The position numbers were made by a program, and so were the translations under genes. From positions 177,792 to 241,791 of the forward strand of contig CAVVSR010000019.1 in NCBI GenBank assembly GCA_963750935.1: a stretch of 64,000 nt of DNA, in the 5' to 3' direction. Position 1 is the stretch's first letter, and each line of letters opens with the position of its first letter. The DNA comes from JACCXG01 sp963750935. GTDB lineage: Bacteria > Acidobacteriota > Vicinamibacteria > Vicinamibacterales > 2-12-FULL-66-21. Of the stretch, positions 50,584-60,455 are shown one piece after another. The notes beneath the pieces were generated by a model. That model was given only the letters and a program-made list of their open reading frames with translations. It was not told where the DNA came from and searched no databases.

Positions 50584-53500
50584 GCCCGCTGCGCCGCGAC
50601 GTGCACTGGTGTGGCCCACTCCACGGCCACGCCGATTGCGAGCAGGACGAGCGTCGCGAGGCTCACGAGGATCGCTCGACGCCGGACCGCGGTCGGACGG
50701 AGCGTCATCGCCACCGTGTGCCGTCCAGCGGGAACGGCGAATTGCATCGTGCCTCGGGTCGGATGGGGCGTTACGGCCGCGGGAGCACCATCCACGCGCA
50801 CCTCCCAGCCCGGATAGTAGAAAACCGACGACTCCACCATCGTCGGTGCCGGCGCGGTCACGTCGAATTGCCGGTGGGCGGTGAGATTCGACATCACTGA
50901 CACCTGAATCGGACCGGTGATGCCCGTGAGAGGCTGCGGAGAGTACGGCGGTCGCTCCTGCGACCAGCGCGGCTCGAACTCCTCGTGCGTCGTCGTGTTG
51001 ATGCCCTTCGCCGCGAGCGACTCGGGCGCGTGGTACTCGTCGTCGTAGGTCAGGAAGCCCTGCGCTTCGGTGTGTGGAAGATTGATGGCCACGAGAAGGG
51101 CGAGCAGGATCATCGTCCCGCGCCGGCCCGCCCTCTCGAACGCGAGGATGGCCAGGAGCGGCAGAAGGAGGCCTGGAATCATCAAGGCACGCCACGGTAA
51201 CTGCGTGTAATGAAGCAGTGGCAGGTGCGACCAGATCGGGCTCGCCCAGGTCGTCGTCAAGACCGTCCCCGCGATGGCCAGCATGCCGCAGGTGAGTCCG
51301 AACGTTCGGAGCCTGCGTGTCTGGCTGCGCCACGCGATCGCCAGGCCCGCCAGGCCCAGTACCGAGGTGAGCTGGGCCCAATGCGAACGACATCCCATCG
51401 TCCGGTCCCGGCACCGAGAATCCATATCCCCAGCCGAGCGACAGCAACTGTCCTGGAAACACGAGGTGTTCGGCCCAGCCGAACGTTCCCTCGACCAGCC
51501 GTGAGGTGTGCAGGTAGGAGATCTCCGCGAGAGACGGCCACCAGAAGAAGGTCGTGAGTCCGATTCCACCAGTGAGCGCGGCCACCGCTGCCATGAGCGG
51601 CGCCAGACGCCGCAGGTGAGGCCGTTCGCGCGCCGATTGGAACGCCTCGGCTCCACACGCGAGAACGATGAGGCCAAATACCGGCACAAGCAGGAGCGCC
51701 GCAGCGCTGTGCGACAACTGGATCAGCGCCACCGCCGCCGCACCGATCGCGATCCGTGAAGGCACCGGGCGCTCGATCACGTTCAACAATGCCAGGAGAG
51801 CGAGCGGCGCCACGGCAATCGCCACGGCCTCCGAGAATGCGGCGCGAACGAAGAGGTCGAGCGAGAGGTACGGACCGAACAGCCAGACGATGGCACCGCC
51901 AAGCGATGCCGACGCCGATGCGTGCAGCCGGCGACCGATGCCGTAGACCGCGGCGGCGCCGCAGAAGAACAGGAGAGCAACGCTCCACTGGATCGCGTTC
52001 GTCAGGCCAGCGCCCGCGGCGCGAAACGGCAGCGCGATCCAGTACGGAAACGGCGGCGAGAATTCGAAGAGCGGCTGTCCGTGACCAGAGCTGAGGTCCG
52101 GGGCCCAGATCGTCGGAACGTGGCCGTCCCGTATGGCCTTGCCGATCTCCACGATGCGAGGCGGATACGCCGTCGCGTCGTGCCCGGCGATGAGCTTTCC
52201 GCGAAAGAGCGGATGAAGCGCCACGATCGAGGCCACCGCGAGCACCGCAACGACGCCGACCGCGGGCCTTGCGGCCCGATGGGCACCCGCTGCGACGAGC
52301 GCCGCTGCAGACACCTCGAGTCTCTGCACTCGAGATCCGCCGAGCGCGCGCCACACCAATCCGAATGCCACGACGCTGAAGAGGAACAGAAGCGGCTTCA
52401 GCAGACCTGGGCGGTAGGCCACCGACACGTCGTGCTGACCAGCAGGGACAGGCACGGCGCCGAACCCGGGTGTGACGTGGATCACCGGAGCGGGCTGACC
52501 GTCCACGGTCGCGACCAGATCGGGGCTCCACGTGATCTTGATGAACGCATAGGCTGGGCCGATTGACTTCGATTCGACCCTGGTAGTCCTCGCCGGTCTT
52601 CGTTTCAGAGATGACCCGGCCGACGAGATTCGCGTCCGCCGCAGTGGGGTTCGGTAGTGCCTCCCAGCGTTGCAGCGGCGGTCCCACTTCCACGCGCGGA
52701 TCGAGCGAAATCACCAGGCCCTCCGGCGGCAGCGCGCTCGTCAGCCATCGTTCACTGGCTTCCGAACCGGTCGATGGAGGGCCGACATAGTGCGCAGCCA
52801 CGTCGACGACGCCAAAGTAGCCTTCGGGCGAGGACTCGTAGACGGCAAAGCGTCCGCGGGTCGAGCGGCGCGTCATGTGGCCGGGCATCGCCCGATCGGC
52901 CGGCGCCACGACGGCCCGAATGCCGAACACCACATCGTGACCACGGCTGGTCTCATTCCTGAGCACCATGATGTCGGACGTCCTGGACATCGAGTGATAC
53001 AGGAAGCTCACCTGATCGAAGTGATGGCGGGTGAGGAAGGAATAGACCGGCGCCGATCCGATTGTGAACGCGCCTCCCCACGAGGCAGCCGGTCCTGCGG
53101 AGACTCGGCCTGGCCGTTCGGACACGATCGCGCGCGCGTCGGAGAGCGCGGCCTCCAGATCGGGACGCGCCTCCGCATACGCGGCGAGAGTCTCATCGCC
53201 CCACGCTTCGTTCTGTTTGAGATAGTCCCGACCGATCGAGGCCGATCGAAATGACCGCAGCCGCCAGCGTCGCACACCCGGCGCCTGCGAGCAGCGGCGT
53301 GCGCACGAGCATCCACCGAAGGGTCTCCACCGTGCCGAACGCGCCGAGCAGCACCGCGGTGAGCTCGAAGACGGCCTGCAGTCGATGGAGATGGAAATCC
53401 GCCGGGACGCCCGCGAGCAGCATGAGGCTCCCCCACGTCTCGCGTCCGAAGAACAGCACGAGCCAGCATCCGCAGAGGCCCAGCAGTCGCTGCGCGCGCA

Positions 53501-54455
53501 CGTCATGGCGCGCGCGGACGATTGCCGCGAGCGTTCCGACGGCGACGAGCAGGCTCAGGGATGGCCATCGGCCGAAATCCAGGAGCCGGCCGGCGAGCAA
53601 CTCGGTCAGAATGAATCGCGCCCCGTACGAGTCCCACTTCCGCGGATCTTCCCAGCGGCTGTGGTTCACCAACGCGCTCGACTGCACGAGCGGAACGACA
53701 AACCACGCCAGCAGCAACAACGCCGGAACGGCGATCGTCAGCAGCCGCACGAGTCGCACGCCGGCCGTGTGACGCGGCCCGATGACGGCCAGGAGCGCCA
53801 CCGACACGAACGCCGCGTAGCCGAAGACGATGTGTGAGAGCGCGGTGGCTGCCAGGACCAGCGCTGCTCCCAGCAGGCGCGTGCGTCCGCCGTGATCGAT
53901 CGCACGCGCGCCCAGGCCCAATCCGATCACCAGCAGGTGCAGCGCGAACAGTTGCGTGTACAGGCCGGAGCCGCGCCAGGTGATCGAGCCGAACCCAAGA
54001 CCGTAGGAACCGAGGAGGTCGGTCGCGCTCGAACCGAGGGCCAGGAGCGACGCCAGACCCGCTGCTGCGGATGACAACCCGAAGAGTCGTGCGCCCGCGT
54101 AGACGCTCAGCGGGAACGTCACCAACAGCACGTAGTAAAGCGTCGCAAAGATCGCGGCGGGGTCCGAGACCCTGCCGAAGACTGTCAGCGCGACGGCTGC
54201 GACGACGTGTGGAATCGGCTGATAACTGCGCCAGACCGGATAGCCGAGCGACCATTCGGAAACCCAGGGATCGAGGAATGGCTCGCTCCTCGCGAAGCTG
54301 GTCTGCAGCCGCTCTGACGCCGCAAGATGGAAGACGACATCGTTCAGCGGGACGCGCTCGATCCGGCGTTCAGGCGCGAGGTAGTACACGTTGAAGAGGG
54401 TGACGACGGCGAGGAGGGCAAGTCCGATCCACCGATCGGGCCTGCGTTCAGGCAT
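50541..54455 (-). CDS. Very large membrane protein with two PTPS-related/YfhO-like halves (three frameshifts)
   Basis: About 1300 aa in one direction without a real stop. Half 1 starts at 54455 with DVVFHLAASERLQ and GYPVWRSYQPIPHVVAA, about twelve helices, then an exterior domain ending SPDLVATVDGQPAPVIHVTP. Half 2 repeats this plan: GHDATAYPPRIVEIGKAI, SSGHGQPLFEFSPPFPYWIA, about twelve helices, then YPGWEVRVDGAPAAVTPHPT. Frame changes lie near 53240, 52590 and 51380. Such proteins resemble GT-C glycosyltransferases using polyprenyl-phosphate sugars. Two adjacent genes joined by error cannot be excluded. Confidence 0.72.
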
Positions 54456-55247
54456 TGCTGGCCGCGCCGGCCCGCGCCAGCACGACCCTGGGTGACATCA
54501 TGCCGGTGGCTCCAGCGGAGGAACGCGAGATCCCACAGCATGCGAAGCGAATCGGTGACGAGATTCATCTTCGAGCCCGGCTGGGTCGTCCAGTTGATCG
54601 GCGACCTCGTCGATGTTCAGCCTGAGTCGCCGCGCGATGAACAGGATCTCGACGTCGAACGCGAAGCCATCCAGGTGCTGGAGGGTGAAGATCGATTCGA
54701 TCGCCTCGCGGCGGAACATCTTGAAGCCGCACTGGGTGTCGGAGAACCCGCGCACGGCAAGAAGGCTGACCATGCCCGAAAAACAGCCGGCCATCACGCG
54801 CCGGTGAAGGGATCGATCGACGTTGCGCGCGCCCGCGGCAGGAAGAACTCTGGAGCCGATCGCGATATCGGAGCCGCCCTCGATCAGCCGGAGGAGCTTG
54901 GGGATTTCCGTCAGCGGCGTCGCGCCATCGGCGTCCATGAAGAGCGCCGCGCGCCCCCTGGCCTGCAGCATGCCGGCACGGACAGCCGCGCCTTTGCCTT
55001 TGTGGAGACATGGGAGGCAGCGAACCCGGCGGTCCTGCGCCTCGAAGATGCCGACAACCTTCCGCGTATCGTCCGTGCTGCCGTCGTCTACGACGATGAC
55101 TTCGGCGTCAGGCGCATGCGCGTCGCACCATCGCAGCGTGTCGGCAAGCGTCCGGGGCAGCCGCGCTCGTTCGTTGAACGCCGGAATGACGATGGACAGC
55201 CGCGGCCCGCATGACCGGACGGCGGGGCCAACCCGCGATGTGCTCAT
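54448..55247 (-). CDS. Family 2 glycosyltransferase (dolichyl-phosphate glucosyltransferase-like; frameshifted)
   Basis: About 265 aa. LSIVIPAFNERARLPRTL, VVDDGSTDDTRKV, KGKGAAVRAGMLQARG and LFMDADGATPL are the GT-A motifs; DTQCGFKMFRREAIESIF is typical of this branch. One extra base near 54607 breaks the frame; corrected, the text reads PINWTTQPGSKMNLVTDSLR. The exact 3' end is uncertain. A TGA at 54448-54450, just inside the next start, is the likely natural stop. Confidence 0.82.
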
Positions 55248-55265
55248 CGGTCACCCGTGTGCTGG

Positions 55266-56326
55266 CTACGGAACGATGAAGCGAACGTAGGCGATGTGCT
55301 CCGTCACGCCGCCTCTCTCGTAGCAGGCCACGGCACCCCACTCGCCGGGGAGTGTTCACCGTGAGCGTCTGCTGCTGGACGGCGGGGCTGTTGCCCTGGA
55401 CGGACGACAATTGCTTCCGGCACAACTTGGCCGGTCGGGATCGAACCACAGGATGCGCACCTGATAGAGCGCTCGGACGCTGAGCGGGGTCAGCTGCACC
55501 TGCGGGATCAGCTGCACCGCCGAGCCAGCGTCGGTGATAGCCGGCGTGAATAGCAATGTCGAGACTGGAGGCCCCTGGGAGCGTCGTGGCACAGCCACTT
55601 TGCGGTCCTGCAGGGCCGGCAACACCCGCAGGCCCCGCGACACCCGTCGCTCCGGTCAGCACCGGCAACGCCCGCTGGACCGCTCGGGCCGCTGCGCCCC
55701 GTGAGCCCCTGGCTGGACGCCGGACCGGGCACCGCTGCACCACTCGGGCCGCTCGGGCCCTGGGCACCCGCCGCACCGCTGGGGCCACTCGGGCCCTTGC
55801 GCACCCGCCGCACCGCTGGGGCCGCTTGGGCCTTGGCCACCCGGCCGCACCACTTGGGCCGCTAGCGCCTTGCGCACCCGCCGCACCGCTGAGGGCCGCT
55901 CGGGCCTTGGCCACGCCGGCCGCACCACTTGGGCCGCTGGCGCCTTGGCGCACCCGCCGCACCGCTGAGGGCCGCTCGGGCCTTGGCCACGCCGGCCGCA
56001 CCGCTTGGGCCGCTAGCGCCTTGGCGCACCCGCCGCACCGCTGAGGGCCGCTCGGGCCTTGGCTACCCGCCGCACCGCTCGGGCCGCTGCGGCGCCGGCT
56101 GGACCCCGGGCCCGTGGCACCCGCGGAACACCCGTGGCACCGGTCGGACCTGCGGGACCTGAAGGGCCTGTGGCTCCTGTAGCACCATGTACCGGTGGGA
56201 TTCGGGGACGGACTGATTCTGGTCGGCGTTGTTCGCAAACGTGGTGGTCGACGATGAGATTGCCACCGTCACGATGACGGCGCCGAGACCGAACCCGCCC
56301 AGGGACAAGAGGCCACGCGGCTTCAT
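55266..56326 (-). CDS. Secreted collagen-like (Gly-X-Y) protein (many frameshifts)
   Basis: A signal peptide (LLSLGGFGLGAVIVTVAISS) and a short linker lead to about 600 bp of Gly-X-Y coding repeats (GASGPSGAAGAQGPSGPSG). The C-terminal domain includes FTPAITDAGSAVQLIPQVQL, ALYQVRILWF and a final GAVACYERGGVTEHIAYVRF ending at 55266. The reading frame shifts repeatedly inside the GC-rich repeat. Bacterial collagen-like proteins are exported and form triple helices; this one may be a surface fibre. Confidence 0.72.
55800..56060 (-). repeat. 76-bp tandem repeats inside the collagen-like gene
   Basis: The block CGCACCCGCC recurs at 55800, 55873, 55949 and 56025, so two successive units measure 76 bp. 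Seventy-six is not a multiple of three, so each unit as written changes frame, whereas 75 bp would code 25 residues. Units differ by G-run length (for example CTGGGGCC against CTGAGGGCC). Confidence 0.8.
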
Positions 56327-56404
56327 CGTCGATCTCCTCGCTCGCTCAAAAGAGACATTGCCAGCCGGACAATACACTGCGAGCCGGACAATACACTGAA
56401 GGCT

Positions 56405-56971
56405 GTGGACAACGACAAGCGAGGCCGCCGCATGAGCGAGAACGAATCCTGCGCCTGTCACCCCCTTCTGAGTCCTCCTTCAATGGGAGTCGACTCGGCC
56501 GCGTGCTGGCCGGCGGGCTCCTCGCCATCGTGCTGGGGTTCGCCGCGTGGAGTATTCGCGGGGCCTTCGATGAGCCGGAGGCCGCCCAGCCATCGACGCC
56601 GGCCGCAGCTGCGCCGGTCCTGTCGACCGCGCTCGACTATGGCGCGCTCATCGACGACGAGAACTTCCAGGTGCTGCTCGGGAATGGCCTACGGCAAGGC
56701 CGGCCGGATCGACGAGGCGATGGTCCACCAGCGCGAAGCGATCCGGATCAACCCCCGCAGCCTGTTCGCGCTGAACAATCTGGGCTACTACCTGTTCCTC
56801 AAAGGCAGTTACGAGGAGTCGGCTGCGGTCCTCGAGGAGGCGCTGCGGATCGATCCGCAGTCGGAGCTGGCGCGGAACAACCTGCGACAGACGTACGCGC
56901 GCGCCCTTGCCGCCGCGCAGACCGACAAGGAGCGCGCGACCTCTACTTCTTCGCCGCTTCGGCCGCGATGA
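56405..56971 (+). CDS. Membrane-anchored TPR protein (two frameshifts)
   Basis: After correction near 56450 and 56684, one hydrophobic segment (VLAGGLLAIVLGFAAWSI) is followed by an acidic linker and two to three TPR units: LLGMAYGKAGRIDEAM, ALNNLGYYLFLKGSYEESAA and VLEEALRIDPQSELARNNL. A protein-interaction role is likely. Its 3' end overlaps the convergent gene by 29 bp. Confidence 0.7.
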   Translation: MDNDKRGRRMSENESCACHPLLSPPSMGVDSAACWPAGSSPSCWGSPRGVFAGPSMSRRPPSHRRRPQLRRSCRPRSTMARSSTTRTSRCCSGMAYGKAGRIDEAMVHQREAIRINPRSLFALNNLGYYLFLKGSYEESAAVLEEALRIDPQSELARNNLRQTYARALAAAQTDKERATSTSSPLRPR

Positions 56972-57494
56972 GCAGCGCCTGCGAATAGGTAATGTCGATC
57001 TGGTCGCCGGCCTTGACGCCTTCGATGTTCTTCTTGTCCGCGATCTTCCTGGTCAGCGTCCGGCCGTCAGCCGTCGTCACCGTGATCGACGGCGCGTCCA
57101 TGTCGACCGCCTTGACCGTCACCGTCGTCGTCTGCTCCATCCCGACGGCGCCCCCGGGCGTATCCTTCAGCCGTCCGCCGGCGAGGCCGGTGCCTGAGGT
57201 TGGCGCCGGGGTCCCGGGTTTCCGGACCTGAAAGACGAGCGATTCGTAGTAGACGGCCTTGATGGTGTCGCCGGCCTTGAGCTGATCGAAGCGCGTCACG
57301 TCGGGACCGACGGTAAAGGTGTCCTCGTCCCCGTTCTCCGAGCGCAGCGTGATGGAGCGCGTGGCGGGGTCGATCGCCTTGATCGTCGCCGTCACCGTCA
57401 CCTGGTTCTGCTTGGTGAGGGGTTTGTCCACCTGGGCGGACGTGACGACGGGCAGCGTTGTGAGAAGGGCGGCGAATACGAGCGATTTTGACAT
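56943..57494 (-). CDS. Secreted protein of two similar OB-like modules, function unknown
   Basis: 183 aa with signal peptide (LVFAALLTTLPVVTSAQ). Two halves share a pattern: TVTATIKAIDPATRSITLRS with LKAGDTIKAVYYESL, and TVTVKAVDMDAPSITVTTAD with VKAGDQIDITYSQAL. This suggests an internal duplication of a small beta-barrel. No known family. Confidence 0.72.
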   Translation of the reverse strand: MSKSLVFAALLTTLPVVTSAQVDKPLTKQNQVTVTATIKAIDPATRSITLRSENGDEDTFTVGPDVTRFDQLKAGDTIKAVYYESLVFQVRKPGTPAPTSGTGLAGGRLKDTPGGAVGMEQTTTVTVKAVDMDAPSITVTTADGRTLTRKIADKKNIEGVKAGDQIDITYSQALLIAAEAAKK

Positions 57495-57879
57495 GCTGTT
57501 CCTCTCCTGAGCCTTAGTGCTGGTGTCGCAAGCGCTGTGCCCGCTGACGGCCTACGGGTTCAGGGCCGGAATCCGAGGCTCCGGAGGTCAACGGAGGGTC
57601 GCCGACGCACGGTGGGCCGGGGGGCCTCCGGTGGGGCGGAGGGCCCTCAAGGAGTTCTGGCGGCTCGCGGTGCGCGCCTGAAACGGCCAGTGCCGCAATC
57701 GAAAGCAACAGCAGAGTCAGGTCCGTGCTTGTACGGATGGACGCAATAATCGCGTTGATGTCGTGTGTCTGCCTGCAGTGCATCCGCCGACGCCTAGGAC
57801 AAGCGCGCTGGCCGCCAGCCGGCGCGGACAGGATCGGTCAACGAGTTAGCAGTCACGTCCGGATCCTTCTTGACGAACA
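57495..57879. other. Mostly empty region with a partial copy of the DUF6717 gene start
   Basis: 385 bp without a supportable gene. It contains the 48-bp repeat described next. An 89-aa minus ORF here (57514-57783) is proline-rich and lacks any domain. Confidence 0.55.
57724..57771 (-). repeat. Partial copy of the DUF6717 5' end
   Basis: The 48 bases match 59115-59163 closely. On the minus strand both encode NAIIA, but here the ATG is changed (INAIIA) and the frame soon diverges. It is a relic of a duplicated gene start. Confidence 0.75.
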
Positions 57880-58799
57880 TCACACGTGGAACGCCTCCCA
57901 AGTGCCATTGGGCCGGAGCACTTCGTTCGGGCGAAACTGGCCCTTGTATTCCAATGACCGACACACCGCGACGTAGTACCCGAGGTAGACGTGCGGGAGC
58001 TCCCGCTCGCGAGCAGAGGCGAGGAGCGACAGAATGTTGAACGTCCCCAGCGAACGGGCCCCCTCCGTGGGGTCGTAGTAGCAGTAGATCGCGGAGAGGG
58101 CCTCGGGCAGGGCATCCACATAGGCCACGGCGATCAGCCGGTTCCCAACGTAGTAGGTCCACTCCTCGGTGCGGAACGGATTCTCGAGCATCCCCCCCGG
58201 ACTGCTCCCAGCGCTTGCTGGCCAGCCCTTCGTCTCCTGCCCATGACGATGGAACTTCTCCCACAGGTCCAGCCGGTCCCGCGAAAGATCAGGAGCACCG
58301 ATTCGCACGGTGACCTCTCCCTGATTTCGCTTCCACGTCCGTCGCTGGGTCGGATTGGGGCGGAACGTTGCCACGGGCACCCGCAGCGATTGGCACATCC
58401 GACAGGACGGGCACTCCTGCCGGGAAATCATGTCGCCAAATCGTCGCCAGCCCTGTTGCAGCCGCTGCATGTAGTCGGCAGGTCGGAGGTGCGGAACCAG
58501 TTCGAGGCGGAACTGCCAGATACGATCTGGCAAGTACACGCACGGGGAGCCGGGGGTGAGGAAAGTGCCAGCCAACGCTTCTGCCGCGTACAAGATGCGC
58601 CGTGGCTTGTCTTTGCGGTTGTGGACGACCGCGGGCGAATGCGTCGGGGGCGTCTGCGGAATTGGCGGGGTGTCTGCCGAATTGGCGGGGGCGCTTCTGG
58701 ATTGCAGGCCTTGCAGTAGATGTCGTCCCAGTCCTCGACGACCTGGGTAAGAGAAAACATCTCTTTCCCGCAGCGTTTGCATACGTATTTGGCGCCCAC
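57880..58799 (-). CDS. bpt: Aspartate/glutamate leucyltransferase (Bpt), possibly with N-terminal zinc ribbon
   Basis: The C-terminal 230 residues are Bpt/ATE-like: TPGSPCVYLPDRIWQFRLEL, CPSCRMCQSLRVPVATFRP, RRTWKRN and AIYCYYDPTEGARSLGTFNI. Such enzymes transfer Leu from its tRNA to acidic N-termini for N-end-rule degradation. Upstream, from a GTG at 58799, a zinc ribbon (CKRCG then CKACN) is read in another frame. One C added in the CCCCC run near 58690 would fuse both through a Pro-rich linker. They could also be two genes. Confidence 0.78.
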
Positions 58800-58803
58800 G
58801 AAG

Positions 58804-59150
58804 TTAGGTAGCCTTTGGCTTGAACTGCGCGTAGATTCGCTCCGGCGCGCCCTCGAAGTACCTGAAAAGCGCGGGACACAACCAGCCTTCGATTCCCAAT
58901 TCCGCAGTGTATACCAGTTCCCACCCATGTCGCTCCGTCGCCATTCGAACGTCGATTGATGACCAGGGAATGGCGCGGCTGAAAAAAGCAGCGTGAATCC
59001 GGATTGCGCTCCGGAGATGCCTTGAACCATCCTCTCGATGATCTCGTCGGCACCCGAAACGAACGGCTCCTGAACAAGGCCTACCCTCGGATCATCGAAC
59101 ACCCAGAGGCCTTCGTGCTTGTACGGATGGATCGCAATAATGGCGTTCAT
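58804..59150 (-). CDS. DUF6717 family protein (one frameshift)
   Basis: About 115 aa. MNAIIAIHPYKHEGLWVFDD, VGLVQEPFVSGADEIIERMV and FTLLFSAAPFPGHQ are clear. A frame change near 58908 is needed before ELGIEGWLCPALFRYFEGAP and ERIYAQFKPKAT, the normal end at 58804. Family function unknown. It ends 5 bp before the zinc ribbon/Bpt start, so the two are likely coexpressed. Confidence 0.78.
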
Positions 59151-59163
59151 GTCGCGTGTCTGA
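59115..59163 (-). repeat. Source copy of the DUF6717 5'-end repeat
   Basis: Covers the start codon and the first 12 codons of the DUF6717 gene plus 13 upstream bases. Its partner is at 57724-57771. Confidence 0.75.
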
Positions 59164-59296
59164 CTAACGCCTTGGCACCCTGGATTCATAATGGGACGCC
59201 CTTCTACAGCAGTTCGATTGTTGGGCACTCACCACAAAATCTGAAGAACTGCACTTTTCAGATCATGATGCATCAAGAAGTCGCAACATTACTGAA

Positions 59297-59527
59297 CTAT
59301 CTGCCGGCGATCATCCTACTCACAGCCCGAACTGTAGTCGAGTACCCGTCGGGATCGAGTGCGGCCTCGAGCACCCGCATCACCAGAGTCTCTTCGAAAA
59401 CCGCCAGGCGGCCTTCCGCATCGAGATCCGCCCATGCCGGGTGTTCCAGCGTGCGGCCGTCGGGTGTTCTCGGCCGCCAGGCCATCGTCGCTTCTTCGAT
59501 CAGCATGGCTCGCTCGCGCGGTGTCAT
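59297..59527 (-). CDS. Small protein of the VIT/VWA-sigma operon (76 aa)
   Basis: MTPRERAMLIEEATMAWRPR, HPAWADLDAEGRLAVFEET and a helical end. No signal peptide. Its ATG overlaps the stop of the sigma-factor gene (ATGA), so it is translated from that message. It might bind the sigma factor; that is inference from position only. Confidence 0.65.
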   Translation of the reverse strand: MTPRERAMLIEEATMAWRPRTPDGRTLEHPAWADLDAEGRLAVFEETLVMRVLEAALDPDGYSTTVRAVSRMIAGR

Positions 59528-60102
59528 CGCAGGTACTCCATGACGTCGACTTGGAAGGCCTTGAGACACAAGACCAGCGATGCTCGCGCTCGTGCCAGGT
59601 TCTGGCGGTACGCGTCGAAGCCCATCTGGATCTCAGCGGCCACTTCGCGGCCGGATCGACTTTTTCCATTCTCGACGCACGCCAGGAGCGCTCGACGAGG
59701 ATTCCCTGCGAGACTTGCCATGCACTTGTGAATCCGCCCACGAAGCATCGGATCGGCGAGCGGTCGTCCGTCGGGCCGGTCCAGATCGCGCGGGCTCAAC
59801 GGCGCCCTCTCCCGACCGGCACGCGTAGCGGCATTGCGGGCCGCGTTGAGCGCCACGGTCGTTGCATACCGGCGAAGAAACCCTGAACGCCCGTCGGGCA
59901 CGATTCTGGACGGCTGCTGCCAGATCTGGAAGGCCGCGTCCTGGACCAGCGCCTCTACGTCGACGACATCGGCGAAACCCCGCAACGAAAGGCGAATCCT
60001 GAGGTCGCTACGCGAGAGCCACCGGCAAAAGGCATCAGCATCCTGATTCACGATCGCCTGTAACTCCGCGACTTCCAGCTGACATGAGTCAGCCACGCTC
60101 AC
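59524..60102 (-). CDS. ECF-like sigma factor
   Basis: 192 aa from a GTG that overlaps the stop before it (GTGA). Region 2 is DVEALVQDAAFQIWQQPSRI with GFLRRYATTVALNAARNAAT. Region 4 is GREVAAEIQMGFDAYRQNLA followed by RARASLVLCL. The sequence is divergent from common ECF groups. No anti-sigma gene is next to it; the small proteins on both sides are candidates. Confidence 0.75.
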   Translation of the reverse strand: MSVADSCQLEVAELQAIVNQDADAFCRWLSRSDLRIRLSLRGFADVVDVEALVQDAAFQIWQQPSRIVPDGRSGFLRRYATTVALNAARNAATRAGRERAPLSPRDLDRPDGRPLADPMLRGRIHKCMASLAGNPRRALLACVENGKSRSGREVAAEIQMGFDAYRQNLARARASLVLCLKAFQVDVMEYLR

Positions 60103-60455
60103 TCCGCCGCGAGTGAGACGATTAGCCTGCCATCATCAGTCCGTATCTCGAGCCGACCCGCTGCCGCGAGAACCTCGACCCGGGCTGCAAGCTCTATACG
60201 CAGGACCGAGCCGGGGGCAATCGGTCCCGACCGTGTCGTACCTTGCAGCACGACGGCGACTTGACGTCCGCCACAGGTCACTTGACGCCCGGGATGCCAA
60301 TAGATCCCTGATTCCGTGAAAATTTCTACCGTCGTCGTGGAACCGCCAGGACTTGGTAGCATTCGCCCACTCAGTGGCACCGGGCGCGCAATCTCGCGAA
60401 GCTCGAACTCAACGAGTTCGCGCAGCTGGTCCACTGCGTTCATCAGCTGGTTCAC
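60099..60455 (-). CDS. 118-aa protein of the VIT/VWA-sigma operon, function unknown
   Basis: The GTG at 60455 overlaps the VIT/VWA stop; an ATG at 60443 is the alternative. A short helical N-terminus is followed by a beta-rich part (TVEIFTESGIYWHPGRQVTC, GGRQVAVVLQGTT, VLRIELAARVEVLAAAGRLE). No domain is recognised. Position between two coupled genes implies a joint role. Confidence 0.68.
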   Translation of the reverse strand: MNQLMNAVDQLRELVEFELREIARPVPLSGRMLPSPGGSTTTVEIFTESGIYWHPGRQVTCGGRQVAVVLQGTTRSGPIAPGSVLRIELAARVEVLAAAGRLEIRTDDGRLIVSLAAE

